From: Sphingobium sp. AP49
Lineage (GTDB): Bacteria > Pseudomonadota > Alphaproteobacteria > Sphingomonadales > Sphingomonadaceae
NCBI RefSeq assembly: GCF_000281715.2
Contig: NZ_CP124576.1
Coordinates: 379,501 to 443,500 of the forward strand
DNA length: 64,000 bases
Reading direction: 5' to 3'
Shown here: piece by piece, positions 17,245 to 26,280 of the stretch
Position numbering within the stretch: the first letter of the stretch is position 1
How the letters are laid out: each line of letters starts with the position of its first letter
The notes under the pieces: generated by a model
Told to the model about the DNA's origin: nothing
The model's input: only the letters and a program-made list of their open reading frames with translations
Database searches by the model: none
Program-made: the position numbers and the translations under genes

Positions 17245-19605
17245 ATGTATGCCCTGCTGATGGCCATGCTGCTGGTCCTGAGCCTTGGCCTGGCCAGCCC
17301 GGTGTGGGCACAGGCGGACCTGGCGACGGATACAGCAACCCGGCTGGCACAAGCGGAAAAGGATGTGCGCTCGGCCGACCAGAGCCTCGACACGCGCATG
17401 GATGCCGATGATCGCAAGCTGCTGCTGGCAAAAGTGTTGGCGGCCAAGACGGCCGCATCAGACGTTGCTGGCGATTTGCAGGATCAACTTGCCCTGCTCG
17501 ATGCCAAGCTGACGGGGCTGGGCACCGTCGCGGCGGAGAGTAGCGAAGCGCCCGATATCAAGCGCCAGCGTGCGGCCCTGACGCGGCAGCGGTCCGCGAT
17601 CGATTCCGCGATCAAGCGCGGCAATCTGATCGGTGTCGAGGCGCAGCAACTGGCCGACGAGATCGAACGGAGCGAGGCGGAGCAGTTTAGCGAGAAAATC
17701 ACGACCCGCTCGCCATCGCCCTTGTCGCCGGGATTCTGGTTCGGGCTTGGCCATGCCTTTCCCCGCGACTTGCGGCGCGTGGCCACTTTTCTGGAGACGG
17801 GCCGGATGCAGGCCGCAGAGGCGCTGCGCGATCATAGGCCCTGGCATGCGCTGGCGGGCCTGCTGCTGGGCCTGCTGATCGTCGGGCCAGGACAGGTCGC
17901 CGCGCGGCATATGGGGCAGCGCATGCTGACCGAGGGTGTGCCGGGGCGGCGGGTGCGGCGCTCCACATATGCGCTGTGGCGGGTGGCGGTCGGCACTTTT
18001 GCGCCGTTGCTGGCGGCGCTTTCAATCGCGCAGGGATTGCGCTGGTCCGGACTGGTTGCGGATCGGTGGGAGCCATTGCTCGGCGCGTTCGTAGGCGGCT
18101 GCGCCTTTAGCGGCTTCACCTTCTCCGTGCTCGGTGCGCTGTTGATGCGTAGCCGGCCATCCTGGCGGATCGCGGCAATCAGCGACAATGGCGCGACCAG
18201 ACTGCGACCCTACAGTCTCCTGCTGGCGCTGCTCGCCTTCCTCGGCGTGATCTACGCGCAATTCAATGTGTCCGTCGGCGTGAGCAAGGCGGCGCAGGAA
18301 GCGACGCAGGCGGTCTTCGCCCTGCTCCACATCCTGCTGGTCAGCGCGGTCCTCGTCACCGTGGCGCGTCTGCGGGCAGCCAAGATGGAGGCCGAGGACG
18401 CCGATCGTAATGAGAGCGTCAGCGGCCTTGTGAGCCTGGTCGCGTGGATCGTCGTCGCGGTGGCGACGATCGCCCTGCTGCTCGGCTATTTCAGCCTCAG
18501 TCTCTTCCTGTTGCAGATGGTGAGTTGGGCGACGGTGCTGGGATCGGCGGTTTATCTGCTGATGGCGGCGATCGACGATCTGGCGACGACGATATTCGAC
18601 CGGTCCAGCCGCTTCGGCATGGCGTTGGTCCGCAGCCTTGGCCTGCGCGGGAGCGCGGTCGAGCAGTTCGGCGTCCTGTTGTCGGGGCTGTTGCGGCTGG
18701 CGGTGCTGTTGATGGGCTGCTCGTTGCTATTGTCGCCATTTGGCGCGGGCAACGTCGCCAGCCTGTTCAGCCGGCTCGGCGCGCTGGCGCAGGGCTTCGA
18801 GGTCGGCGGCGTCGCGGTCTCGCCCGGCGCCATCCTGCGCGGCATATTGGTACTGCTGATCGGTCTGGCCCTGGTGCGCGGGTTCATGCGCTGGCTGGAG
18901 CGACGCTATCTGCCGGTCACTGACCTTGATGGCAGTGGTCGCAATTCGGTCAGTCTGGTCGCGCGCTATGTCGGCACTGCACTGGCGGTGATCTGGGGGC
19001 TGGCCTCACTCGGGATCGGGATAGAACGCATCGCTATCCTGCTGTCGGCCTTGTCCGTCGGCATCGGCTTTGGTCTTCAGGCGATCACGCAGAATTTCGT
19101 GTCTGGGCTGATCCTGCTTGCCGAACGGCCGATCAAGATTGGCGACCTGGTTCGCGTTGGCCAGGATGAGGGCGATGTGAAGCGGATCAGCGTGCGATCA
19201 ACCGAAATCGAGCTACCCGACCATTCGACCCTGATCGTGCCCAATTCAGAACTCATCACCAAGACTGTGCTCAACAAGACGCTGGCCAGCCCGCTCGGCC
19301 GGATGCAGATCCAGTTTTCGGTGCCGATCGAAACGGATGCGGACAAGGTGCGGGATATTGTGCTGGCGACCTATGCCGACGAGCCGGCGGTGCTGGCCGA
19401 GCCCGCCTATTCCCTATTCATCGATTCGATCGCGGACGGCCGCATCTTCTTCAACAGCTTCGCCCATGTCGCCAGCCCGCGGGCGGCCTATGGCGCCCGC
19501 AGCAATGTCTTCACCGTCCTGCTGCGCCGGTTCCGCGAGGAGGGGATCGAGATCGGCACGGTGCCCCAGCGCATGGAACTGATCAACATGGACCGCCTGG
19601 ACTGA
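17245..19605 (+). CDS. Large MscS-family mechanosensitive channel (DUF3772, MscK/MscM-like)
   Basis: About 786 residues from ATG 17245, whose first codons form a signal peptide (hydrophobic core MLLVLSLGLASP, cleavage near WAQA). A TTG at 17206 is an alternative. The periplasmic N-terminal part (about 25-180) is a coiled DUF3772-like domain. Around ten membrane helices follow, then the MscS pore helix and beta domain near the C-terminus (LSVGIGFGLQAITQNFVSGL, ERPIKIGDLVRVG, VPNSELITK). Such channels protect against osmotic downshock. The IS5 element ends 133 bp upstream, so native promoter sequences may be lost. Confidence 0.88.
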   Translation: MYALLMAMLLVLSLGLASPVWAQADLATDTATRLAQAEKDVRSADQSLDTRMDADDRKLLLAKVLAAKTAASDVAGDLQDQLALLDAKLTGLGTVAAESSEAPDIKRQRAALTRQRSAIDSAIKRGNLIGVEAQQLADEIERSEAEQFSEKITTRSPSPLSPGFWFGLGHAFPRDLRRVATFLETGRMQAAEALRDHRPWHALAGLLLGLLIVGPGQVAARHMGQRMLTEGVPGRRVRRSTYALWRVAVGTFAPLLAALSIAQGLRWSGLVADRWEPLLGAFVGGCAFSGFTFSVLGALLMRSRPSWRIAAISDNGATRLRPYSLLLALLAFLGVIYAQFNVSVGVSKAAQEATQAVFALLHILLVSAVLVTVARLRAAKMEAEDADRNESVSGLVSLVAWIVVAVATIALLLGYFSLSLFLLQMVSWATVLGSAVYLLMAAIDDLATTIFDRSSRFGMALVRSLGLRGSAVEQFGVLLSGLLRLAVLLMGCSLLLSPFGAGNVASLFSRLGALAQGFEVGGVAVSPGAILRGILVLLIGLALVRGFMRWLERRYLPVTDLDGSGRNSVSLVARYVGTALAVIWGLASLGIGIERIAILLSALSVGIGFGLQAITQNFVSGLILLAERPIKIGDLVRVGQDEGDVKRISVRSTEIELPDHSTLIVPNSELITKTVLNKTLASPLGRMQIQFSVPIETDADKVRDIVLATYADEPAVLAEPAYSLFIDSIADGRIFFNSFAHVASPRAAYGARSNVFTVLLRRFREEGIEIGTVPQRMELINMDRLD

Positions 19606-19618
19606 GGCTTGACCTGCT

Positions 19619-19831
19619 TCAGACTGGCGTGGTGGCGCCATTCTCTCCAATATCCTGCATGCGTATGGCGACCTGATAGGCAGCTTCATAGGCGAGCGTT
19701 GCGAACATCAAAGTCAGTGCCAATGGCAGGATGCCGTCGTCTACTATGATCGCGGTCAGAAGCAGGCTGGCAGCTGCCGCCATGAAGCTGATGCGCACCA
19801 GCCGGGACCGCATGGGCATATTCGGTCGCAT
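19619..19831 (-). CDS. Small two-helix membrane protein downstream of mntH
   Basis: A 70-residue protein with two hydrophobic segments (SFMAAAASLLLTAIIV and LPLALTLMFATLAYEAAY) after a basic N-terminus (MRPNMPMRSRLVR). A good GGGAGG site lies 7 bp before the ATG, and the gene follows mntH by 14 bp on the same strand, so it is very probably translated and belongs to that operon. No family is recognised. It may be a small accessory subunit of the transporter, but nothing in the sequence proves that. Confidence 0.65.
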   Translation of the reverse strand: MRPNMPMRSRLVRISFMAAAASLLLTAIIVDDGILPLALTLMFATLAYEAAYQVAIRMQDIGENGATTPV

Positions 19832-19845
19832 GTTTCATCCTCCCT

Positions 19846-21192
19846 TCAAAAGAAGAAGTCGAACAGAAGCTTGATGTTGAGGCTGATGATGATGGCGGAG
19901 ATCACCCATGCCATGAGCTTCAGCCAGGATGGATTGACGAAGTCACCCATCAGCTTGCGATCGCTGGTAAATCTGACGAGCGGGACGACCGCAAAGGGCA
20001 GTTGCAGGCTGAGCACGACCTGGCTGAGGACCAGCAAGCGTGTCGTGCCCTCGGATCCATAAAATATGGCAACGATCACGGCCGGGACGATCGCGATCAG
20101 GCGGGTGATCAGCCGACGCGCCCAGGCTGGAACGCGCAGATTGACGAAGCCTTCCATCACGATCTGGCCAGCCAATGTGGCAGTAATCGTCGAGTTCTGC
20201 CCCGAAGCCAGCAAGGCCAAGGCAAACAGGGTGCTGGCGATACCCGCGCCGAGCATGGGCGCGAGAAGTCGATGAGCGTCCTGGATCTCGGCCACGCCGG
20301 TCATCCCGGCCACATGAAAGGTGGATGCCGCGAGGACCAGGATCGCGCCATTGACGAACATCGCCAGCATCAGCGCGATCGTGCTGTCGATCGTTGCGAA
20401 GGTGACGGCTTCGCGCTTGCCTGTTGCGTTGCGCTCGAAACTGCGGGTCTGAACGATGGCGGAGTGGAGATAGAGATTATGCGGCATCACGGTCGCGCCG
20501 ATGATGCCGATCGCGATATACAGCATGGCCGGGTTGGTGACAACGCTGGCGCTGGGCACAAGGCCTGCGCCAATTGCGGCTATATCGGGTCGGGACAGCA
20601 GCAACTCCACTGCAAAACAGCCTGCAATGACGATCAGGAGCGCGATGATGAACGCTTCGAGCTGGCGAAATCCGCGTTGCTGCAGGAACAGGATGAGCAA
20701 TACGTCAGCCGCAGTGAGACACACGCCCATGACCAGCGGTATGCCGAACAGCAGTTGCAGGGCGATAGCCGTCCCCACCACTTCTGCCAGATCGCAGGCG
20801 ATGATCGCCACTTCGCACAGAACCCACAAAGCAGCGCGGACCGGCGGGCTATATTCGGCGCGACAGGCCTGGGCCAGGTCCATGCCGGTGACGATGCCGA
20901 GTTTTGCCGCCAGCGATTGCAGCACCATTGCCATGATGCTCGACAGAAGGATGACCGACAGCAGCGTGTAGCCGAAGGCCGATCCCCCCGCGAGGTCGGT
21001 TGCCCAATTACCCGGGTCCATATAGCCGACGGCGACGATATAGCCGGGGCCGGCAAAGGCGCCGATCTTCTTCCAGATGCTGCCGCCAGCCCGCGGCACC
21101 GCAACCGTGCGATAGGAGCCAGGCAGGCTGGGCCTGATCTCCGGCATCTGCGTGAACGGTAACGCAATGTCGGCGGGTGGCGGCGGCGTCAT
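19846..21192 (-). CDS. mntH: NRAMP-type divalent metal (Mn2+) transporter MntH
   Basis: A 448-residue, eleven-helix membrane protein. The two NRAMP signatures are clear: [13 protein letters not shown] in helix 1 and [13 protein letters not shown] in helix 6, which together bind the metal in proton-coupled Mn2+ uptake. It lies 38 bp downstream of two ferritin-like genes on the same strand and is followed by a small membrane protein gene. The context suggests regulated uptake of Mn2+ (or Fe2+) linked to stress protection. No Mn or MntR riboswitch-like element was recognised upstream, and the operon promoter probably lies before 23192. Confidence 0.93.
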   Translation of the reverse strand: MTPPPPADIALPFTQMPEIRPSLPGSYRTVAVPRAGGSIWKKIGAFAGPGYIVAVGYMDPGNWATDLAGGSAFGYTLLSVILLSSIMAMVLQSLAAKLGIVTGMDLAQACRAEYSPPVRAALWVLCEVAIIACDLAEVVGTAIALQLLFGIPLVMGVCLTAADVLLILFLQQRGFRQLEAFIIALLIVIAGCFAVELLLSRPDIAAIGAGLVPSASVVTNPAMLYIAIGIIGATVMPHNLYLHSAIVQTRSFERNATGKREAVTFATIDSTIALMLAMFVNGAILVLAASTFHVAGMTGVAEIQDAHRLLAPMLGAGIASTLFALALLASGQNSTITATLAGQIVMEGFVNLRVPAWARRLITRLIAIVPAVIVAIFYGSEGTTRLLVLSQVVLSLQLPFAVVPLVRFTSDRKLMGDFVNPSWLKLMAWVISAIIISLNIKLLFDFFF

Positions 21193-21230
21193 CGATCTTC
21201 CCCTTTTCTTTTTGAACGCAAGGCCCTTCG

Positions 21231-22220
21231 CTATTGAGCAGTGCTCATGTTGAGGGTCCCGTTGAGACCGTTGGGGAAGAAACCGCCCTTCTGCGCGGCG
21301 AGCTTCGTCAGATAGACGATGTTGAGCACCTCACCCGTCGAGCGGCTGTAGGCGATGCCATCGGCGTCGGTGGGCACGATGTTCGATGCGCCGCCCGTCG
21401 GGCTGATGCCTTGATCCTTGTCAGCCGAACCATCCAGGCTATCGCGTGCGTCGGATATCTTGTCGGCCGATGTCCGAAGCGAAGGCGTATCCACGCCCTT
21501 GCCATAAAGCACCGTTCTGACCAGGCCGGCATGATAGGCTTCCGCCGCCAGGATACCGGCGGCCGCCTCCAGGAAGGTCTTGTTGGTGATGAGCGGCGAT
21601 GCGCCTTTATAAGCCGTGACCCCGACATCCTCGAAGATGAAGGCGCCGAGCAGGAAATTCTCGTCGCTCGCATAGGGATCGAAGCTTTGCCCGGCGGAAA
21701 TCAGGCCTGCCGCCTGTGCCGCAGCGGAGAAGGCGCCGGTTGCGCTGGCGCTGATGTCGATGGCGGGCTGAGCAACCGCTGTCGAGCCGATGGCCGAGCG
21801 CAGAAATTCGACATGGGCGCGTTCGTCGGCCGCGATTTCCCGCGCATAGCGGGCGATCAACGGATCGACGAACGCGACCTGCCGCCCGCCGGTAACCGCG
21901 CCCGGAGTGCCCGCGCCGCCCAATATGGTGCTGGGCAGGCCCGATCCGAAGGCTGCAAAATAATAGAATTGCGCCTCGAGATATTCGAGGTTGAGGGCAA
22001 AGTTCAGGACATCGCCGTCCGTCACGCTCGGTGTTGGCGTGGGAGTCGGCGTTGGCGTGGGAGTTGGCGTGGTCGTGGCATGATCGTCGTCACAGGCGGA
22101 CAACATGCTGGAGCCGGCCGCCAGCACGGCCGCCGATCCCGCCATGCGCAGGAAGTTGCGCCGTTGATCGCGGCGCTGCGCGCGCGCGGCAAAGGCTTCG
22201 AGCATCAGATCGTCTTTCAT
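21231..22220 (-). CDS. Exported ferritin-like domain protein with Pro-Thr linker
   Basis: A 329-residue protein. The N-terminus has a twin-arginine-like signal ([13 protein letters not shown]) followed by [14 protein letters not shown], so it may become a lipoprotein (Cys at about residue 43). After it comes a Thr-Pro repeat linker and a ferritin-like helical domain: [21 protein letters not shown] and [14 protein letters not shown] carry the E and ExxH residues expected for a di-metal site. The family is often called desiccation-associated. It is paralogous to the next upstream gene (22245-23192), with matching motifs through the whole domain, including the C-terminal NGTLNMS/NGSINMS ending. 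Confidence 0.85.
   Translation of the reverse strand: MKDDLMLEAFAARAQRRDQRRNFLRMAGSAAVLAAGSSMLSACDDDHATTTPTPTPTPTPTPTPSVTDGDVLNFALNLEYLEAQFYYFAAFGSGLPSTILGGAGTPGAVTGGRQVAFVDPLIARYAREIAADERAHVEFLRSAIGSTAVAQPAIDISASATGAFSAAAQAAGLISAGQSFDPYASDENFLLGAFIFEDVGVTAYKGASPLITNKTFLEAAAGILAAEAYHAGLVRTVLYGKGVDTPSLRTSADKISDARDSLDGSADKDQGISPTGGASNIVPTDADGIAYSRSTGEVLNIVYLTKLAAQKGGFFPNGLNGTLNMSTAQ
22028..22078 (-). repeat. Short tandem repeat encoding a Thr-Pro linker
   Basis: Roughly four tandem copies of a degenerate 12-bp unit (ggcgttggcgtg / ggagtcggcgtt on the plus strand) encode alternating Thr-Pro pairs of the linker between the lipidated N-terminus and ferritin-like domain. Such repeats can change length by slippage without breaking the frame. 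Confidence 0.75.
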
Positions 22221-22244
22221 GGGATGTCTCCGTCGGAAAGGGGC

Positions 22245-23192
22245 TCAGTTCGCCGCGCTCATGTTGATGCTGCCGTTGACGCCGTTGGGGAAAAAGCCGC
22301 CCCGGGCCGTCGCCATGTTGGTGAGATAGGCAATGTTGAGGACCTGCCCGGTGGTCCGGCTGTAGGCGAGGCCATTGGAATCGAGCGGCACGATGTTCGA
22401 CGCGTCGCCGATATTGGCGATGCCCTGGTCCAGATCGCTGGAGCCATCCAGGCTATCGCGAGCCTTGGAAATGGCCTCGGTCGCGTCGATCAGCGCGGGT
22501 GTCGCGATGCCCTTGCGATAGAGCGAGGTTCGCACCAGCCCTGCATGATAGGCTTCGACAGCCAGGATGCCGGCTGCCGCTTCCAGATAGGTCTTGCTGG
22601 TGATGAGCGGCGCCGCGCCCTTGTAGGCGGTGACGCCGACATCCTCGAAGATGAAGGCGCCGAGCAGGAAATTCTCGTCGCTGGAATAGGGATCGAAGCT
22701 TGCGCCACCGCTGATCAGGCCTGCGGCGCGCGCGGCTGAGGAGAAGGCGCCATTAGGATCCGTGCCGACATCGATCGCAGGCTGGGCCACGACTGCCGTG
22801 CCCAGATTTTTGCGGAGGAAATCGACATGCGCGATCTCATCCTGCGCGATTTCCTTGGCATATTGGGCGACGACCGGGTCCGTGAAATTGACCTTGCGCC
22901 CGCCCGTCGCCGTCCCGGCATTGCCGCTGCCGCTTGTATATTTGGTGTCGATCGGGGTGCCGAACACCGCGTAGGAATAGAAATTCGCCTCGAGATATTC
23001 GAGGTTCAGGGCGAAGTTCAGTATGTCGCCATCCGACGGCGCGCTCTGTGCCATGGCCGACTGGCTGCTTGCCGCAAATCCGGCACTCCCAAATGCTGCC
23101 ATTGCCCCGAGGGTACGGAAGAAGTCGCGTCTCTCTTCGCGCCGCGTCGCCCGCCGCTCCAATGCCTCGATTGCCAGAATATCATCGGTCAT
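22245..23192 (-). CDS. Tat-exported ferritin-like domain protein
   Basis: About 315 residues from ATG 23192, chosen for the GGAGG site upstream; an in-frame start at 23285 has no support. The signal is twin-arginine-like ([13 protein letters not shown], then [20 protein letters not shown]). The mature domain has the ferritin-like helices [21 protein letters not shown] and [15 protein letters not shown] with the metal-binding Glu and His pattern. It is the first gene of a probable operon with a paralogue, mntH and a small membrane protein (gaps 24, 38 and 14 bp). Role is likely in metal handling or oxidative and desiccation stress outside the cytoplasm. Confidence 0.87.
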   Translation of the reverse strand: MTDDILAIEALERRATRREERRDFFRTLGAMAAFGSAGFAASSQSAMAQSAPSDGDILNFALNLEYLEANFYSYAVFGTPIDTKYTSGSGNAGTATGGRKVNFTDPVVAQYAKEIAQDEIAHVDFLRKNLGTAVVAQPAIDVGTDPNGAFSSAARAAGLISGGASFDPYSSDENFLLGAFIFEDVGVTAYKGAAPLITSKTYLEAAAGILAVEAYHAGLVRTSLYRKGIATPALIDATEAISKARDSLDGSSDLDQGIANIGDASNIVPLDSNGLAYSRTTGQVLNIAYLTNMATARGGFFPNGVNGSINMSAAN

Positions 23193-23304
23193 CCCTTGAT
23201 CCTCCGCTGCCTGATGGTCGTGAAGCGCAGAGCGCGCGTCATCGGCGGGCAAAGACGATCGCCCCTCGTGAGGTTCCTTTTTCATGCCGAGAAAAATTAT
23301 CTGC

Positions 23305-23351
23305 GTACGCCGACGTACAAGAATGCATCCAGGGCAATCATACGACCGTAT
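23305..23351. promoter_or_regulatory. Two TACG/CGTA palindromes between divergent genes
   Basis: Two short inverted repeats lie between the ferritin-like operon and the Crp/Fnr gene: GTACG-ccga-CGTAC at 23305-23318 and ATACG-ac-CGTAT at 23340-23351. They share the half-site TACG/CGTA and are centred about 34 bp apart, roughly three helical turns. They could be operators for the adjacent regulator. This is pattern-based only. Confidence 0.35.
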
Positions 23352-23386
23352 CTGCGGGCTTGGTCATTGCAGATTGCGAGGCGCGC

Positions 23387-24070
23387 TTGGTCGCAGGCAT
23401 TCAAAGAGAAAACGCGAACATCTTTTTGCGATCCTTGTCGGCGCCGGACTATGCCAGCATCAGGCCGCATCTCTCGCGCGCGACATTTCCCGCGCGATCC
23501 CTGATCGTGCCAGCGCGATCACGGATAGAATATCTCGACTTTCCCGAGCATGGCATCCTGACGCTGAACGCAGAGGCAAACAGGAAACTAGCCTGTTTGA
23601 CCGCCCTTGTAGGGCGGGAGGGTTTTGTCGGCTGGCCAGCTCTGATGGACCATGGCGCGTCGCCCTATGACGTTCGGGCCGGTGGGCAAGGCGTGACGCT
23701 CCTGCGGCTTGCTGTTGCGCCAATGGCCGCACGCGTCGAGGAACGCAGCACATTACGATCCAGCATCCTGCGGTTCGTCCATATGGTGATGCTGCAGATG
23801 CACGCGACCATTTTGTCGAGCAAGACTGATCCGGTAGAAAGGCGGCTCGCGCGCCTGATCCTGATGCATCATGACCGCGCCAGTGGCGATGATCTCTTCA
23901 TGACCCATCAGGATATGGCCGAAATGCTCGTTGTTCGCCGTGCCAGCGTTACGGATGCCCTCCATGTCATGGAGGGGCACCGACTGATTGCCAGCATTCG
24001 CAACCATATCATCATGCGTGATCGCCCTGGCCTGTGCCAGATCGCCGGCCAGGCTTACACTCCGCCTTAG
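23387..24070 (+). CDS. Crp/Fnr-family transcriptional regulator
   Basis: About 227 residues. There is no ATG at the right place; TTG 23387 has GAGG 5 bp upstream and gives a normal family length, while TTG 23360 is the alternative. The N-terminal half is a cNMP-binding-like beta barrel (FPARSLIVPARSRIEYLDFPEHGILTL in pieces) and the C-terminal half a winged HTH (MTHQDMAEMLVVRRASVTDALHVME). No cysteine cluster for an Fe-S site is seen, so it is not a typical Fnr. It is divergent from the ferritin-like/mntH operon and may control it, though that is inference. Confidence 0.82.
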   Translation: MVAGIQRENANIFLRSLSAPDYASIRPHLSRATFPARSLIVPARSRIEYLDFPEHGILTLNAEANRKLACLTALVGREGFVGWPALMDHGASPYDVRAGGQGVTLLRLAVAPMAARVEERSTLRSSILRFVHMVMLQMHATILSSKTDPVERRLARLILMHHDRASGDDLFMTHQDMAEMLVVRRASVTDALHVMEGHRLIASIRNHIIMRDRPGLCQIAGQAYTPP

Positions 24071-24113
24071 GCGCGCCATGCCTGCAAGGACGGGCTGAGC
24101 TCTGATCCAAAGT

Positions 24114-24147
24114 GAAGGCCGCCGATCAGGCATGATCGGCGGCCTTC
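24114..24147. terminator. Bidirectional hairpin terminator between convergent genes
   Basis: A perfect 15-bp stem with a 4-base loop (GAAGGCCGCCGATCA, ggca, complement) lies between the Crp/Fnr stop and the fasciclin stop, which converge. There is no long T-run, so efficiency is uncertain, but stem strength and position fit a shared terminator. Confidence 0.75.
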
Positions 24148-24175
24148 TGCAATCCAACTCACGCGGTTGATCGGG

Positions 24176-24745
24176 TCAGGGCATCAGCACCGTATCGACC
24201 ACATGAATGACACCGTTGGATTGCATGACATCGGCGATGGTGATCCTGGACATGCCGCCCTTGGCGTCGGTCAGATACCAGGCCCCGTCCTTTTCCCAGG
24301 CGGTCAGATTTTCGCCTTCGACCGTCTTGAGCATGGCCTTGCCGCCATTCATCCTGGCCTTGGCCGCAATGTCCTTCGCGGTCATGCGGCCGGCGACCAC
24401 ATGATAGGTCAGGATCTTCGTCAGCATGGGCTTGTGTTCAGGCTTGAGCAGCGTGTCGACCGTGCCGGCCGGCAGCTTTGCGAAGGCGGCATTGGTTGGC
24501 GCAAAGACAGTGAAAGGGCCTTTCCCCTTCAGCGTTTCGACAAGTCCCGCAGCCTTCACCGCCGCGACCAGCGTGGTGTGATCCTTCGAATTGACTGCGT
24601 TGTCGATAATGTCCTTGGTTGGATACATTGCCGCGCCGCCAACCATCGGGTTCGCGCTCATGCTTTTCGCCATGATAGGTGCACCGGCCACCAGCAGTGC
24701 GGCGCTCGCAAGCGAAAGCGAGAGCTTCGTCAGGTTGATTGTCAT
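24176..24745 (-). CDS. Secreted fasciclin (FAS1) domain protein
   Basis: About 189 residues from ATG 24745 (GGAAGGAAG upstream). A Sec signal peptide (LSLASAALLVAGAPIMA) precedes a single FAS1 domain of about 140 residues, with the H1 motif (GPFTVFAPTNAAFAKLP), the central YHVVAGRM motif and the C-terminal H2 motif (NGVIHVVDTVLMP). FAS1 proteins act in adhesion or as exported surface proteins. It lies downstream of an ECF sigma and RskA-like anti-sigma gene, the same arrangement of partners as SigK-RskA and the FAS1 proteins MPB70/83 in mycobacteria, so it is a likely target of that sigma factor. Confidence 0.92.
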   Translation of the reverse strand: MTINLTKLSLSLASAALLVAGAPIMAKSMSANPMVGGAAMYPTKDIIDNAVNSKDHTTLVAAVKAAGLVETLKGKGPFTVFAPTNAAFAKLPAGTVDTLLKPEHKPMLTKILTYHVVAGRMTAKDIAAKARMNGGKAMLKTVEGENLTAWEKDGAWYLTDAKGGMSRITIADVMQSNGVIHVVDTVLMP

Positions 24746-24825
24746 CCAAACTTCCTTCCTATGTCGCGCGTCCCTTCGGCGGGCGTGCGACATAGCTACG
24801 GGATGGGAAGGTCAACGGACGCAGA

Positions 24826-25539
24826 TCAGATCAAAGATATTTTGCCTGCAGCGATCGGCGCTGAACTGGGCGCATCATGTGGCGCGCCGGCGGCTGTCTC
24901 CATCGTGACGGCAAGGGTTGCACCTTCGGTGATGAAAAGACGGTGCGCGGGATCGACAAGGATATCACTGCCCGCGCTGGCCGGTATCAGGCCCAGAGAC
25001 CGCGGCTTGCCATCAGCAGGGATCACCCACAGTTCCGGCACGAGCGTGCCGGCCTTCACGCCCGATGGTCGCACAATGAGCCGGTTGGTCGTTGGATCGA
25101 AACGGGCCAGGACCGTTGGTCCACCGGGCTCGCCGGTCATTTGAGCAATGGCCATCTGTGCTGCTGGCATTGGTACGATTGGTGCGGGGGTTGGACGCAG
25201 CAGCAGAACCAAAGCCAGCGCAGCCGCCAGCGCACTGGCCGCTACCGCTCCGCCCCGCCAGAAACGAAGGCTTCGCACCAATGGATCGGGCGAAGTGACT
25301 GGAGTGTCGAGGCGAGACTCGATCCCTGCCCACAGACTATCAGGCGGCCCAACGGGTACGTAATCGTCGAAGATCGGCGCCAGCCGCTGATGCCAGGCAT
25401 CGATCATGTCCGGCCTGAAATCAGGGTCGGCCATCAGTCGGCGCAAGGCGATGGACCGCTCCTCACTTTCGAGCAGTCCCAAAGCCAACTCAGCGGTGAG
25501 CGCATCGCGTTCCTCAGGGGACAGTGGAGGCTCAGCCAT
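24826..25539 (-). CDS. RskA-like anti-sigma factor
   Basis: A 237-residue single-pass membrane protein. The cytoplasmic N-terminal part (about 1-90) resembles the anti-sigma domain (LTAELALGLLESEERSIALRRL). One membrane helix follows (about 95-113, AAASALAAALALVLLL region), and the periplasmic part fits the RskA/anti-sigma-K domain (LPVLARFDPTTNRLIV-like, PELWVIPADGKPRSLG). Its start overlaps the end of the sigma gene by 8 bp, so the pair is coupled. It should hold the ECF sigma factor at the membrane until cleaved by regulated proteolysis. Confidence 0.87.
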   Translation of the reverse strand: MAEPPLSPEERDALTAELALGLLESEERSIALRRLMADPDFRPDMIDAWHQRLAPIFDDYVPVGPPDSLWAGIESRLDTPVTSPDPLVRSLRFWRGGAVAASALAAALALVLLLRPTPAPIVPMPAAQMAIAQMTGEPGGPTVLARFDPTTNRLIVRPSGVKAGTLVPELWVIPADGKPRSLGLIPASAGSDILVDPAHRLFITEGATLAVTMETAAGAPHDAPSSAPIAAGKISLI

Positions 25540-26092
25540 CGCCGATACACTCCTTGAGCCTCTGCATTCCCCGCCGTATCCAGCTTTTCATCGTGCCCAA
25601 TGGCACCGCCATGCGATCCGCCAATTGCGCATAGGTCAATCCGTCGAGAAAGGCCGCGCGGATCGAAGCATTTTGCTGCTGGTCGAGTTGATCCAGGCAA
25701 TCAAACAGGCGCCGCCTATCCTGCTCAATTTCGATAATCATGTCTGCAGATCGCGCCTCATCGGGAATGTCTTCAGCGGCCTCCTGCGGCAGCGTTCTTG
25801 GACGATGGGTAGAGCGACACCAGTCGATCGCGCTGTTGCGGGCGATCGTGCACAGCCAGGTGATCGGACTGGCCCGTGTGGCGTCGAACCTGTCGGCTCG
25901 CTTCCACACCTTGATGTACACGTCCTGCAAAATATCCTCCGCCGCTTCCCGGTCAGCGCAGATACGGAGGCAGATGCCGAATAGTTTCGCGGACGTCATG
26001 TCATAGACAAGATGGAGAGCTGCGCGATCACGAACCGCTACCTGCCGGAGCGCCTCGATCAATTTCCTGCGCTCGGTGTCCTCGTCTCCCAC
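25532..26092 (-). CDS. ECF sigma factor (SigK-like)
   Basis: A 186-residue sigma-70 family protein with region 2 (AEDILQDVYIKVWKRADRF and ITWLCTIARNSAIDWCR) and region 4 HTH (AFLDGLTYAQLADRMAVPLGTMKSWIRRG). Downstream and overlapping is the RskA-like anti-sigma gene, then a fasciclin gene. This order is a recognised ECF19/SigK-like module. The sigma factor probably transcribes its own operon, but no matching promoter motif was identified with confidence in the 188 bp upstream. Confidence 0.92.
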   Translation of the reverse strand: MGDEDTERRKLIEALRQVAVRDRAALHLVYDMTSAKLFGICLRICADREAAEDILQDVYIKVWKRADRFDATRASPITWLCTIARNSAIDWCRSTHRPRTLPQEAAEDIPDEARSADMIIEIEQDRRRLFDCLDQLDQQQNASIRAAFLDGLTYAQLADRMAVPLGTMKSWIRRGMQRLKECIGDG

Positions 26093-26280
26093 ATGGACAG
26101 CCTAACAGGCTGGCGACGCAATTCAATAATCTGCTTTAAGCATGCACCAGGATTTGATCGCAACATCACAAATTATGAGCAATCATCGGTGCAATCCGTC
26201 AGTCCACGCAAATCCTGCCGGTCGCAAATGACTGAAAACATCTTGCGAATATCTCGCCGGCCTTCGTAACTTCATTAGTG

